A stretch of DNA of 64,000 bases from Pseudarthrobacter sp. AL07 (GTDB taxonomy: Bacteria > Actinomycetota > Actinomycetes > Actinomycetales > Micrococcaceae), in assembly GCF_029960665.1 (NCBI RefSeq), contig NZ_JASBRB010000012.1, positions 39,130 to 103,129 on the forward strand. The letters run 5' to 3'. Below, piece after piece: positions 34,302 to 42,554 of this stretch. A program made the translations under genes and the position numbers. The notes beneath the pieces were generated by a model. That model made no database searches and had not been told where the DNA came from. It saw only the letters and a program-made list of their open reading frames with translations. How positions within the stretch are numbered: the first letter of the stretch is position 1; the number at the start of each line of letters is the position of its first letter.

Positions 34302-35809
34302 ATGAAAAGGACAACAGCGGTGGAGGCGTTGGAGGCCATCAAGGCTTCTGTCGCTGCGCTTGCTGGGGTGATCCCTGGCGCAGGCTTCTCCGGTCCAGGA
34401 GATCCGGATCCGCTGCGGCATCAGTCTGACGGCTGGCTGGACACCCTCGCGGAGGCTGCCCGCCTGCAGGCTGCCACGGCTGCCCTGGTGGTCCACGCCG
34501 CAGCCGGGTTCGCCGACACGGCCCGGACGATGGCCTCCCCGAACGCGCTTCCGCAGGGCCGCATTGCTCAGGAGATGGCGGTAGTCTCCGAGGTCGCGTG
34601 CGTCCTGACGGTCAGCGAACGGACGGCCGGTGCGCTTCTGTCCGAGGCCCACGAACTGACAACCACCCTCACGCTGGCGCTGGCCGCCCTGCAGGATGGG
34701 AACATTTCGTGGCAGCATGCCCGGGCCATGGTCGAGGAAACCGCGAACTTGGACCCCGACGGCGCCGCCGCCTTGGAAGCCCACTTTCTGGACCCCGATG
34801 CACCCAACCCTGCACAGGGCTGCCCCGCCGGGGAACTCGTGCCGTCCCGGTTCCGGTACAAAGCCCGGACCTGGCGCGAACGCCACCACCCGGACAGCAT
34901 CGAAAAACGCCACACCAAAAGCGCCCTGGACCGCCGGCTGGAGTTCGCCCCGGACCGGGACGGCATGGCCTGGCTCTCGGCCTACCTCCCCGCGGACCAG
35001 GCGGCCGGGATCTGGGACCGCACCACCACCGCGGCCCGCGCCCTCCAAGGACCCCATGAGGACCGGAACCTGAGCCAAATCCGCGCCGACGTGGCCGCCA
35101 AGTGGCTCCTTGGCGGCACGGCGGAGCACGTGCCGTCACCGTCGGCGCAGGTGCTCGTGACCGTGCCGGTGTTCGCCCTCATGGGCCTCACCGACGAACC
35201 CGCAATGCTCGATGGGTACGGCCCCATCCCGGCGTCGATGGCCAGTCGTCTGATGGCCGAAAGTTCCTCGTCGTTCCACCGTGTCTTGACTGATCCCCGC
35301 GACGGGGCGCCGCTGGAGATCGGACGGACCAGCTACCGCATCCCCGTCAGCATGCGGCAATGGCTCCGTCTGCAGCCGGGAAATGCCCGTTCCCCGGCTG
35401 CAGCAACCAGTCTCTGGACAATGAGGCCGACCACCTCCTCGCCTGGGCCGACGGCGGCACCACCGGCATCATTAACCTCGGGCATCCATGCCCCAAGCAC
35501 CACAGGCTGAAACACGCCAGCGGCTGGACACCCACTGGGGCGACCACCGACAAGCCACCCGGTTGGATTTCACCGACAGGCCGTCAGTACGCCAGCGAAC
35601 AACAGGACTGGGAACCACCCGATTGGCCGCCCGAAATCCTGAACCAACTATGGCACCGGGAACTTGGCCCGGCCGTGCCCGAAGACATCCTGCCCGGCGA
35701 ACGTCCGCCTGAGGATCTGTGCCCGGTAGATCCCTTGCCGGAGTGGAGTTGGCTACAGGCACCGGTCGACGAGCCGTGGCCGGAGTGGAGCACCCCCAGG
35801 CCGGTCTAG
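34302..35809 (+). pseudogene. DUF222/HNH endonuclease, split by a frameshift
   Basis: ATG 34302 opens a DUF222 protein of the 13E12-repeat type (KASVAALAGVIPGAG, ISWQHARAMVEETANL, YLPADQAAGIWDR). The frame runs to VSMRQWLRL and then becomes nonsense, ending at 35510. One base away, from about 35375, the expected HNH nuclease continues: GKCPFPGCSNQSLDNEADHL, then NLGHPCPKHHRLKH with the Zn/His metal site, to a stop at 35809. Restoring one base near 35365-35385 gives a complete DUF222-HNH protein. These genes are multicopy and mobile in Micrococcaceae, so decay is plausible, but a sequence error would look the same. Confidence 0.8.
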
Positions 35810-35831
35810 CAGGGCGAATGCGCAGTGACCG

Positions 35832-36767
35832 TTATTGTCGGTCAAGCGCGTCAAGCAGCCGTTTGACCGAGCTTCCAAGGTTCCATTCAACGGCGAGACG
35901 CTCCAGTTCGGCGCGCGATTCGCCGTCGACCGGGTGCAGCTGTGCTCCCGCTTCCTCGAGGGTGGGAACATTGAGGTCGCGCACGATTTTCACAACCGTT
36001 GGCGCGACCGTAAGGTAGTCGGCGGCAGCGGCCAGCTTGGACTGCACGGACGCGGATACCCCGCCTCCCCCGTCAGCTGCTGCAGCGAGCAAGTTCTCCA
36101 GCGTGCCGTACTCGCCCAGGAGCGACGCGGCGGTCTTCTCACCGATGCCGGCAACGCCCGGCAGCCCGTCGGAGGCGTCGCCGCGCAGGGTCGCGTAATC
36201 GGCATATTGTTCGGGCAGCACGCGGTACTTCCCGACGACGACCGCGTCCGTCACGACTTCGAGGTTCCTCATGCCCCGCGCGGTGTAGATCACCCGCACC
36301 TGACGGTCATCGTTGACGGTCTGGAAAAGATCACGATCCCCGGTGACCACATCGACGGGGAGGTCCGCGTGGCTTGCATAGGTGCCGACGACGTCGTCGG
36401 CTTCGTGTTCCGCGGCCCCCACGATGGCGATGCCGGCGAGTTCAAGGACGCGGCGGATCATCGGAAGCTGCGCCTCAAGCGCGTCCGGGGCCACCTCAAC
36501 GTCGGGAGCATCCGACACAAGTTCGGCAACCCGGTGCGACTTGTAGGTCGGGATCAGGTCCACGCGCCACTGCGGACGCCAGTCGTCGTCCCAGCATGCA
36601 ACCAGATGCGTGGCCCCGTAATCCGTGGTGAGGCGGGCGATCATGTCCAGGAGGCCGCGAACCGCGTTCACCGGCGTTCCGTCTGCGCGGCAGATGGTGT
36701 CCGGCAAGCCATAAAAGGCGCGAAAGTACAGGGACGCAGTATCAAGCAGCATCAGGCGGTGTGGCAT
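35832..36767 (-). CDS. Stand-alone 5'-3' exonuclease (PolA N-terminal-like)
   Basis: This 311-residue protein is a single flap/5'-3' exonuclease domain with no polymerase attached. It has LLDTASLYFRAFYGLP, the acidic AAEHEADDVVGTYA, VVTGDRDLFQTVND and the H3TH motif SDGLPGVAGIGEKTAASLL. It would process RNA primers or flaps in the cytoplasm and is a paralogue of the exonuclease domain of polA at the window start. ATG 36767 follows an AGGATCAGGT site. It converges on the damaged DUF222-HNH gene. Confidence 0.92.
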   Translation of the reverse strand: MPHRLMLLDTASLYFRAFYGLPDTICRADGTPVNAVRGLLDMIARLTTDYGATHLVACWDDDWRPQWRVDLIPTYKSHRVAELVSDAPDVEVAPDALEAQLPMIRRVLELAGIAIVGAAEHEADDVVGTYASHADLPVDVVTGDRDLFQTVNDDRQVRVIYTARGMRNLEVVTDAVVVGKYRVLPEQYADYATLRGDASDGLPGVAGIGEKTAASLLGEYGTLENLLAAAADGGGGVSASVQSKLAAAADYLTVAPTVVKIVRDLNVPTLEEAGAQLHPVDGESRAELERLAVEWNLGSSVKRLLDALDRQ

Positions 36768-37010
36768 ACCTGATCCTGACACGGAAGCAGCTGCGCGGCT
36801 ATCGGCAGGACCCGTGCCGCATCGCCGTGCAGCCAGGACAGGGCATGGAACGCGCAACTTCCTCAACGCCGCAGGAGCATCGCGGTGCCTGCACAAACAG
36901 CGAGGACCAACACTGCTGACTCCCCACGCCTCCCGACCGTTTGGTCCAGCAAGTTGCTTTGATCCCGACGGCTGCCCGGTCCGTGCATGCCGTCAGGGAG
37001 AATAGTCATC

Positions 37011-37595
37011 ATGACCCTTACGACATTCGCCCTGATCCGTCATGGCCAGACAGACTGGAATGCGCAGCGTCGGCTCCAGGGGGCCACCGACATTCCGCTG
37101 AACGACGTCGGCCGTGGCCAGGCGCGCGACGCCGTTGGCGTCCTGTCTGGCTATGAGTGGGACGCGATCGTGTCCTCGCCGCTTAGCCGAGCCGCGGAAA
37201 CGGCCAAGGTGATAGCAGACGGGTTGGGGCTGAGCGTTACCCGGCATATTCCGTCGCTCGCCGAACGCAGCTTCGGACAGGCCGAGGGCCTGCAGGCCGG
37301 CCTCGAGCTGGAGGCTGTGCGCATACCCGGCGGTTACCGCGGCGCCGAAACCGAGGATGACGCGGCCGCTCGCGGGTTGGGGGCGCTGGAAGCACTGGCC
37401 CATGAATTCTCCGGCCGACGCGTCCTGGTGGTAGCCCACGGCACGCTCCTTCGGGTCAGCCTCAACCTCGCTATCGGCCGCACCCTGCACAGGATCGACA
37501 ACGCGGTGCTGAATCTGGCCCACCACCATGTCACCGAGGGCTGGCACCTCGAATACTTCAACGGTAAACGCATGGTGGCTGCAGCCCAGGGCTGA
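37011..37595 (+). CDS. Histidine phosphatase family protein (phosphoglycerate mutase-like)
   Basis: The 194-residue protein has the catalytic LIRHGQTDWNAQRRLQGATD motif at the N-terminus (His at the RHG), SSPLSRAAETA with its Arg, the second acid in SLAERSFGQAEG and the second His in VVAHGTLLR. Such phosphatases act on small phosphoesters including sugar phosphates and phosphoglycolate; substrate is not determinable here. ATG 37011 follows a GGGAG site. It is divergent from the exonuclease with a 243-bp gap in which I see no other feature. Confidence 0.88.
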   Translation: MTLTTFALIRHGQTDWNAQRRLQGATDIPLNDVGRGQARDAVGVLSGYEWDAIVSSPLSRAAETAKVIADGLGLSVTRHIPSLAERSFGQAEGLQAGLELEAVRIPGGYRGAETEDDAAARGLGALEALAHEFSGRRVLVVAHGTLLRVSLNLAIGRTLHRIDNAVLNLAHHHVTEGWHLEYFNGKRMVAAAQG

Positions 37596-37839
37596 GAACC
37601 CAGGCGTCCGCCTTAACCTCGCAGGTTTGGGGATCGCCAGAGGTCCTGGACCGACACTACAGCGAGGCCCCGGAACGCGGCGAGCTCCTTCAGGAGTTCG
37701 CCGGCAGGATTGAGCCGGCCACTGAAGTCCGAGATTCTTTTGGCCTGGAGGCATTGATCGGCCTCTACGAAAGCCGAAAGGTTGTCCAGATTCCGCTCCA
37801 TGGATTCAAGGTTGGCGCGCATCCGCTCCAGGAGCCTCT

Positions 37840-38214
37840 TCGGTAATCCTCGTCTCGGCCAGCTGAACGGCCTGCACTTCCAGGCCTGGCTGACCGGCGC
37901 TCTGGAGACCGAAAAGAAGGCGACCACCGCCAGCGACGAGCACGTAAGCGTTTTCACCGGCGAAGTGGGCGGCAAGACCGTGGCCGAGCTCGGCGGACGC
38001 TACGCCGAAGTGGGCCATGCCGAACACCGTCGGATCTTCGGCGAGGATGTGACGGTCATCCGGCTGAAAGACGGCCGCCGCCTGCCGCAACGGCCTCACG
38101 CCCATCCTGTTCGTGGGCGAGCTTCACGCCGGTTCGCCGGAAGAGGCTGTCGCGCAATGCTCCGCGGAAATTGACAGCCGCGTCATCTATGGCGGCAGCG
38201 CCGGACCGGGCCTG
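37840..38214 (+). pseudogene. Triose-phosphate-isomerase-like gene remnant
   Basis: Pieces of a TIM-barrel isomerase survive in two frames: VFTGEVGGKTVAELGGRYAE then VGHAEHRRIFGED (the catalytic Glu of TPI should come later and is absent), and after a shift near 38088 LTPILFVGELHAGSPEEAV and RVIYGGSAGPGL. The N-terminal third and the part with the catalytic Glu (YEPVWAIG) are missing. The last segment is joined directly to the start of the epimerase remnant, marking a deletion junction near 38166 or 38214. The gene once headed a sugar-phosphate catabolic operon. Confidence 0.75.
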
Positions 38215-38993
38215 ATCAGCTACGCCTTCTTCTGGCAGCTCTCGGACAAGGTCGCCGAACCGCTCAGCATCCACCAGGCACTGGAGCGGACTGCGGAACT
38301 TGGTGTGGACCTGTTCCAGGTCTGCGACTACGCCCCGCTGGAAACCCCATAACGGACTCCGAGCTCGTTGCCGTCTGGGCCACCGAGGACCGGCTGGGCA
38401 TCTCCCTGGAGCTCGGCACCAAGGGCATCCGCGTGGAGCACCTGCGGAAATTCCTGCACATCGCCCGGGATCCTGGGCTCGCACCTGCCGAGGACCATGT
38501 TCAACGTCCCGGGCCACCGACGGCAGGGGAAGCCGTGGCGATCTTCAAAAAGGTCCTGCCCGATTTCGAAGCCGCCGGGGTAAAGATCGCGGTGGAAACC
38601 TATGAACAGGTGCCCACCTCCCGGATCCTGGACGTGATCCGCGGCGTGGACAGCCCTTATCTGGGCATCTGCAGCGACCCGACCAACACCGTCGCGGCCC
38701 TGGAGATGCCGCGCGAGGTGATTGACGCCGTCGCGCCTTACGTCCTGAACATGCACGTCAAGGACTTCGCGTTCAGCCGCAAGGACGGCTGGGTCGGGTT
38801 CACCTATGCCTGCGCACCGCTCGGCGAAGGCCTGCTCGACTACGACTACATGGTCACCAAGTTCCAACCCCACCAAAGAAATATCAACCAGGTCATCGAA
38901 CACTGGCTGCCGTGGCAGGACTCCGAGCCCGATACCATCCGCCTCGAAAAGCAGTGGACCAAACACAGCATCGAATTCCTAAGGAGCAAGTGA
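38215..38993 (+). pseudogene. Sugar-phosphate isomerase/epimerase, multiply frameshifted
   Basis: The xylose-isomerase-like TIM barrel is recognisable throughout but needs at least three frame changes. It opens ISYAFFWQLSDKVAEPLSIH, hits a TAA at 38350, and resumes one base away as DSELVAVWATEDRLGISLEL. It slips through RTMFNVPGHR, then stays open from about 38530 to the TGA at 38993 (KIAVETYEQVPTS, LNMHVKDFAFSRKDGW, NQVIEHWLPWQD). No intact start remains. It belonged to the same operon as the neighbouring isomerase and PGDH_C remnants, probably for a tetritol or related sugar. Confidence 0.8.
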
Positions 38994-38994
38994 A

Positions 38995-39577
38995 ATGTGA
39001 GCAGCAAAATTGACCGTCTCCGTCGTCGGAGACGGTGGCAAAACGGGAATGCGCGTTTCCCGGAACCTCCAGAAAAGCGCCCACACCGTCTTCTACAGCG
39101 AGAGCTCCCCCGCCGGCCAGGAGCGCGTCCGCGCCGAAGGCCGCGGCATCACCTCCGCTGAGGATGCCCCCAAGAACGCCGACGTGGTCATCCTCGCCGT
39201 CCCGGAAACCGTCCTCGGCATCGTCTCCGAAGGCGTACTCCCCCAGCTGAAGGCGGGCGCGATACTGCTCACCCTGGCTCGCCATGGTTGAGACCGTTGC
39301 CTGCATGATCGGCACCCTGCTCAACGAAGCGCTGCACGAGACCGTCCACACCGCCGGCGTTCCCGAGGAAGCGGCCAAGGCCATGCTGTTCGGCCACGTG
39401 CAGATCGCCCTGACCAACGCCCTCCGTGGCTCCAACCCGTTCTCCGAGCCGTGCGAAATCGCCGTCCAGTACGGCAAGGACACCATCATCAAGGACGACT
39501 GGAAGAAGATCTTCGACGCCTCCGAGCTGGACGGCATCATCGCCAAAATGCTCAAGCTGGACGTCGTCAAACGCTAG
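38995..39577 (+). pseudogene. Phosphogluconate dehydrogenase C-terminal-domain protein with internal deletion
   Basis: The N-terminal Rossmann part (LTVSVVGDGGKTGMRVSRNL, DVVILAVPETVLGIVSE) ends at GAILLTLARHG-stop near 39291. The C-terminal part resumes in another frame as MVETVACMIGTLLNEALHET and runs through GSNPFSEPCEIAVQYGKD to a TAG at 39577. The ~100 residues expected between them are gone, with the junction near 39278-39290. The initiator codon is also lost. These proteins are NAD(P)-dependent dehydrogenases in erythritol/apionate-type catabolism as far as I recall. Confidence 0.8.
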
Positions 39578-39704
39578 TTCCCCACGTGATCGTGCGGTGC
39601 GTGGCAATTGCCGCGCACCGGGCTATTCGTGTTTGCAGCTGAATCTCCAAGCTGGTAAAGAATTCATTGACAGAAAGTGATCGATAACTAACAACAGTGC
39701 CCAC

Positions 39705-39742
39705 GGGTGAACGACGGCGGGAGAGACCGCCGTCGTTCACCC
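39705..39742. terminator. 16-bp hairpin terminator downstream of adk
   Basis: GGGTGAACGACGGCGG (39705-39720) and CCGCCGTCGTTCACCC (39727-39742) are perfect complements around a 6-nt loop. It lies 14 bp past the adk stop on the minus strand and is the strongest hairpin of this part of the window. Confidence 0.85.
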
Positions 39743-39755
39743 GCTGTCGCGCCTC

Positions 39756-40349
39756 CTACAGTCCGCGGGCGGGCGCGCTCAGCACGTCGTCGATCCTGCC
39801 CATGACACTGTCCGTGACGTCCTCGATCCCGCCCATCCCGTCCACCTCGGCAAGGATCCCGCGGCCGGTATACCTGGCCACCACGGCCTCCGTCTGCTGG
39901 TGGTAAAGGGCCAGCCGGTGACGGATGACGCTCTCGTTGTCATCGCTCCGCCCAGTTTCCCTGGCCCGGCCCAAAAGGCGGGAGACCAGCTCCTCGTCAA
40001 CCGCGGTCAGCTGCAGGACCACTCCGAGTTTGTGTTCGCCAGCAGCGAGGATTCCGTCGAGGTAGTCCACCTGCGCCACCGTGCGAGGGTAGCCGTCCAG
40101 CAGAAATCCCTCCTTGGCGTCGTCCTGGCTGAGCCGGTTGCGCACCATCTCATTCGTGACGCTGTCCGGAACGAAGTCTCCGTTATCCATGTACTTCCGG
40201 GCCTCTAAACCCAGCGGCGTTCCGCCTTTGACGTTGGCACGGAAGATATCGCCGGTTGAAATGGCCACAACGCCGAGGCGCTCCGAAATCCGTTCCGCCT
40301 GCGTCCCCTTGCCCGAGCCGGGCGGACCCATAATCAGCATTCTCGTCAT
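39756..40349 (-). CDS. adk: Adenylate kinase family protein
   Basis: The 197-residue protein has P-loop IMGPPGSGKGTQAERI, the AMP-binding STGDIFRANV, FLLDGYPRTVAQ and the LID region GRARETGRSDDNE. The LID is the short type without Cys, so no zinc is bound. It interconverts ATP+AMP and 2 ADP. It is not in the usual secY-adk-map context, so it may be a second adenylate kinase in this genome. ATG 40349 has only a weak ribosome site. A strong terminator follows. Confidence 0.9.
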   Translation of the reverse strand: MTRMLIMGPPGSGKGTQAERISERLGVVAISTGDIFRANVKGGTPLGLEARKYMDNGDFVPDSVTNEMVRNRLSQDDAKEGFLLDGYPRTVAQVDYLDGILAAGEHKLGVVLQLTAVDEELVSRLLGRARETGRSDDNESVIRHRLALYHQQTEAVVARYTGRGILAEVDGMGGIEDVTDSVMGRIDDVLSAPARGL

Positions 40350-40440
40350 TCAATACTCCTTGCTGCCTATGTGGACGTCTTCGTCCTGGCCCGATGCTAC
40401 TGATCCGGAGGTTGCGGCCGGGCTGCATCGGCGCCTGACA

Positions 40441-40481
40441 GCAGAGTACGACGGTGGAGGAGCCCCGCCGTCGTACTCTGC
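40441..40481. terminator. 14-bp hairpin upstream of adk
   Basis: GCAGAGTACGACGG (40441-40454) pairs perfectly with CCGTCGTACTCTGC (40468-40481) around a 13-nt loop. It is about 90 bp upstream of adk and 48 bp before the RidA remnant. It may be the terminator of a lost minus-strand gene. Confidence 0.55.
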
Positions 40482-40528
40482 GTCTATGTGCTTTTACCGG
40501 TAGCAGTGGTGCAGCGAGCGGGCCCGGC

Positions 40529-40670
40529 ATGGCGTCCATACAGCGCATCCGCCCCGAAGGGATCGTCTCGAGCCCGGCCTTCAGCCACGTCCCGATCGTG
40601 CCACCCGGCGCCACCATCATCTATGTCGGCGGCCAGAACGCCGTCGTCGCCAACGGCGCAATCGTCAAGA
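40529..40670 (+). pseudogene. N-terminal remnant of a RidA/YjgF-family gene
   Basis: From ATG 40529 the plus strand reads IQRIRPEGIVSSPAFSHVPI and IIYVGGQNAVVANGAIV, the typical start of a RidA-family (imine/enamine deaminase) protein. After about residue 47 the sequence loses family similarity, and the conserved C-terminal Arg/Glu motif is missing. It begins a ~1-kb run of gene scraps. Confidence 0.65.
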
Positions 40671-40866
40671 TCGAGGTAAGCGTCGTCGGGGCCGATGAAC
40701 GAGAAGATGTCCACCACCGTCGAGGACGCGAGAAAGGCGGCGTGCTGACACACAGATCGGGGCGCCACGGCCGACACCGAATCTGCTGCACTGACCGCTC
40801 GGCAAGCAGAACGGCAAAACCGTCATTCAAGCTGCGATCTAACCGCCAAATAGAGTTAACAGTCAC

Positions 40867-41220
40867 AATTGGGTATGCCCGCGTCTCGACCGCAAAACAG
40901 AACCTGGACCGACAGATCGACGCGCTGCGCGGGGAGGGCATCCCCGCCCGGCACATATATTTGGACAAGAAATCCGGATCCACCACAAACCGGCCCGGAC
41001 TTCATGAAGTACTCGACCAGGCCCGCGAGGGGATGTGATCGTGGTGCACACCCTGGACCGGTTGGGCCTTACGGCCCGGGACAGCCTGAACCTCATCCAC
41101 GACTTGGCAGGCCGCGGCGTCGGAGTCCGGAACCTGGCTGACCCGATCCGGGTTCATTCCGCCAATCCGGAGGATCTCACGTCGCAGCTGGCGGTCGCCG
41201 AGACCCAGCCGAACGACTAA
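40867..41220 (+). pseudogene. Serine recombinase (resolvase) N-terminal remnant
   Basis: Two frames make up a resolvase catalytic domain. The first reads TIGYARVSTAKQNLDRQIDA with the nucleophile Ser, then [20 protein letters not shown]. After a one-base loss in a G run near 41030 the second reads [20 protein letters not shown], then [13 protein letters not shown], and stops at 41220. The HTH domain and part of the catalytic domain are missing and no normal start is visible. It is debris of a Tn3-type or other mobile element. Confidence 0.8.
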
Positions 41221-41276
41221 AAGTCCCCATCGTCCGCGGCGGTTCGTGCACGCGACTTCGAACAAAACGACGGTTT

Positions 41277-41320
41277 GTGCAGACGACTTCGAGCGCTTCC
41301 GTATCAGAAGTCGTCTGCAC
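41277..41320. repeat. 14-bp perfect inverted repeat next to resolvase remnant
   Basis: GTGCAGACGACTTC (41277-41290) and GAAGTCGTCTGCAC (41307-41320) are perfect inverted repeats with a 16-nt spacer. A third, imperfect copy (GTGCACGCGACTTC, 41247-41260) lies just upstream in direct orientation. Such an array close to a resolvase gene could be a res site or transposon end; it could also form a hairpin. Confidence 0.6.
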
Positions 41321-41337
41321 CCTTCCCGAGTGCTGTC

Positions 41338-41451
41338 ACTAACCAGCAGGCCTAACGCCACGGTCGCGAATGCGTCACCGGCGGCCGAGGCCGTGGGCTC
41401 CTCCCAGAGTCGCCGCCATTCCGGTCGTCGGAAAACCGCCCGGATACCCGG
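41338..41451 (-). pseudogene. N-terminal scrap of an MFS transporter
   Basis: The minus strand reads PGIRAVFRRPEWRRLW, then GDAFATVALGLLV, which matches the start and first helix of many MFS transporters (FRRLWAARTVSQWGDAF type). The rest of the gene is absent. It lies between the inverted repeat and the small Cys-rich gene. Confidence 0.45.
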
Positions 41452-41474
41452 CGGCCTGCCTGCCGTTCGTCCGC

Positions 41475-41621
41475 TCAGCTGATCTTCTCCATGCTGTGCC
41501 CGCAGCAGCACGTTGGGTTCTTGTCCCCGCCGTGGCCTTCCGCTGCACTCTTCGTCACCGTGATCTCACAGGCGTACGACGAATCCGGACAACGGTAAAC
41601 CTCACCTAGTTGTAAAGCCAT
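41475..41621 (-). CDS. Small Cys-rich metal-binding protein (desulfoferrodoxin N-domain-like)
   Basis: ATG 41621 follows an AGGAGGAGGTGG ribosome site. The 48-residue product reads LGEVYRCPDSSYACEITVTK and later PTCCCGHSMEKI, five Cys plus His. This resembles the zinc/iron-ribbon N-terminal domain of desulfoferrodoxin, though the spacing CX6C...CCC is different. It would bind a metal and may act as a small chaperone, sensor or redox protein. It is divergent from the merR gene and has a MerR-type promoter with a long spacer, so it is probably the target of that regulator. Confidence 0.75.
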   Translation of the reverse strand: MALQLGEVYRCPDSSYACEITVTKSAAEGHGGDKNPTCCCGHSMEKIS

Positions 41622-41649
41622 TTCCTTCCACCTCCTCCTCGTACGTCCC

Positions 41650-41681
41650 ACGCTAAAACCTTGACCCGGGGGTAACGTCAA
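41650..41681 (-). promoter_or_regulatory. MerR-type promoter/operator between merR and the Cys-rich gene
   Basis: On the minus strand TTGACG (-35, 41681-41676) and TAGCGT (-10, 41655-41650) are separated by 20 bp, the over-long spacer typical of MerR-activated promoters. The spacer region carries a dyad with outer arms TTGAC (41661-41665) and GTCAA (41677-41681). Confidence 0.65.
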
Positions 41682-41697
41682 TACAAAGGAGGAAATA

Positions 41698-42159
41698 ATG
41701 GGAACCCTGCTCATGCTCACGATCGGCCGGGCCGCCAAACACACGGGCCTCACGCCCAAAGCGATCCGGCTCTACGAGCGACGCGGGCTGATCCGGACCC
41801 CGCCGCGAAGCTCCGGCGGATACCGCCTGTACACCGCGGATGATATCGACACCATGGCGTTCATCCGGCGCGCCCGCTCCCTCGGACTCGCCTTGGAGGA
41901 CATAGCGGGCATCCTCACCCTGCAGGAAGAATCAGGAACGCCGCCCTGCGCAACCGTCCGCGGCATTCTCACACAACGCGTCCAGGACATAGACGACACC
42001 ATCGCCCACCTGGCGGTTCTGAGATCCGCCCTGGTCGCCACGCGCGACTCCGAGTCCCTGCCCGGCGAAGCGCACGACGGATGCCCAATCGTAAATGCCG
42101 GACACCGTCGCGTGGAGAGCATTCAGACAGGTACCCGTACGAGCCGTCCAAAGCCGTGA
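41698..42159 (+). CDS. MerR-family transcriptional regulator
   Basis: The 153-residue protein has the MerR winged HTH at the N-terminus (TIGRAAKHTGLTPKAIRLYE, SGGYRLYTADDIDTMAFI), a dimerising coiled coil (VQDIDDTIAHLAVLRSAL) and two Cys, in TPPCATV and DGCPIV, positioned like the ligands of metal-sensing CueR/ZntR members. ATG 41698 follows a strong AAAGGAGG. It is divergent from the small Cys-rich gene and probably activates it from the shared operator. The exact inducer, metal or oxidant, cannot be read. Confidence 0.9.
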   Translation: MGTLLMLTIGRAAKHTGLTPKAIRLYERRGLIRTPPRSSGGYRLYTADDIDTMAFIRRARSLGLALEDIAGILTLQEESGTPPCATVRGILTQRVQDIDDTIAHLAVLRSALVATRDSESLPGEAHDGCPIVNAGHRRVESIQTGTRTSRPKP

Positions 42160-42554
42160 GGTGCCCCGTGATCGCGCGGCAATCGCGGGGCAGCCTGCGC
42201 GTCGTTCCGTGCCTTTCGTCGACGCGCTGGCCGTCAAGGGCCACTGCGCAAACAGTAGCGCTAACGAACGATCGTTACCGGACATACCTCAGGACGTCAA
42301 TCGGCTGAAGGAATGGTGGCCTTCCGTTCTTTTCCAGGAGCTCGTTCCTGAGGCGCGCTGCTCCGGCCGTGGCCGGAGAAAACGTTTCCTATTTTCGCGT
42401 CAGGCTCGGTCTCTTACCTCGCTGTAGCCGGGGCGGGTACCCTGAGAGTTATCATGGCCGTCTGGCCGTGGCGACGAGGGTGTCGCAGCGCTGGGGTGCG
42501 CTAAAGGAGTAAGTCCTGCCCCCCGCCATGTCATTTGAATGGCAGGAGAACAGA
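42160..42554. other. Non-coding stretch between merR and ferritin-like gene
   Basis: About 395 bp with no supported gene on either strand. It holds a short palindrome (AACGATCGTT, 42267-42276) and the ribosome site of the downstream gene (GGCAGGAGA, 42541-42549). An ATG at 42528 could extend the downstream frame but lacks a signal context. I see no RNA gene or repeat. Confidence 0.5.

Noticed and set aside
37613..37975. Minus-strand frame of 120 codons ending near the histidine phosphatase, and an opposing plus-strand frame over 37618-37855
   Set aside because: Both strands look moderately protein-like and neither shows a family motif or a ribosome site; the region is next to decayed genes. 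I could not decide and call no gene.
40484..40777. 97-codon minus-strand frame over the RidA remnant
   Set aside because: Part of it is the mirror of the RidA sequence, and the rest has no recognisable similarity.
42267..42276. Palindrome AACGATCGTT in the merR-ferritin gap
   Set aside because: A 10-bp palindrome alone is expected by chance in 64 kb and has no promoter context.
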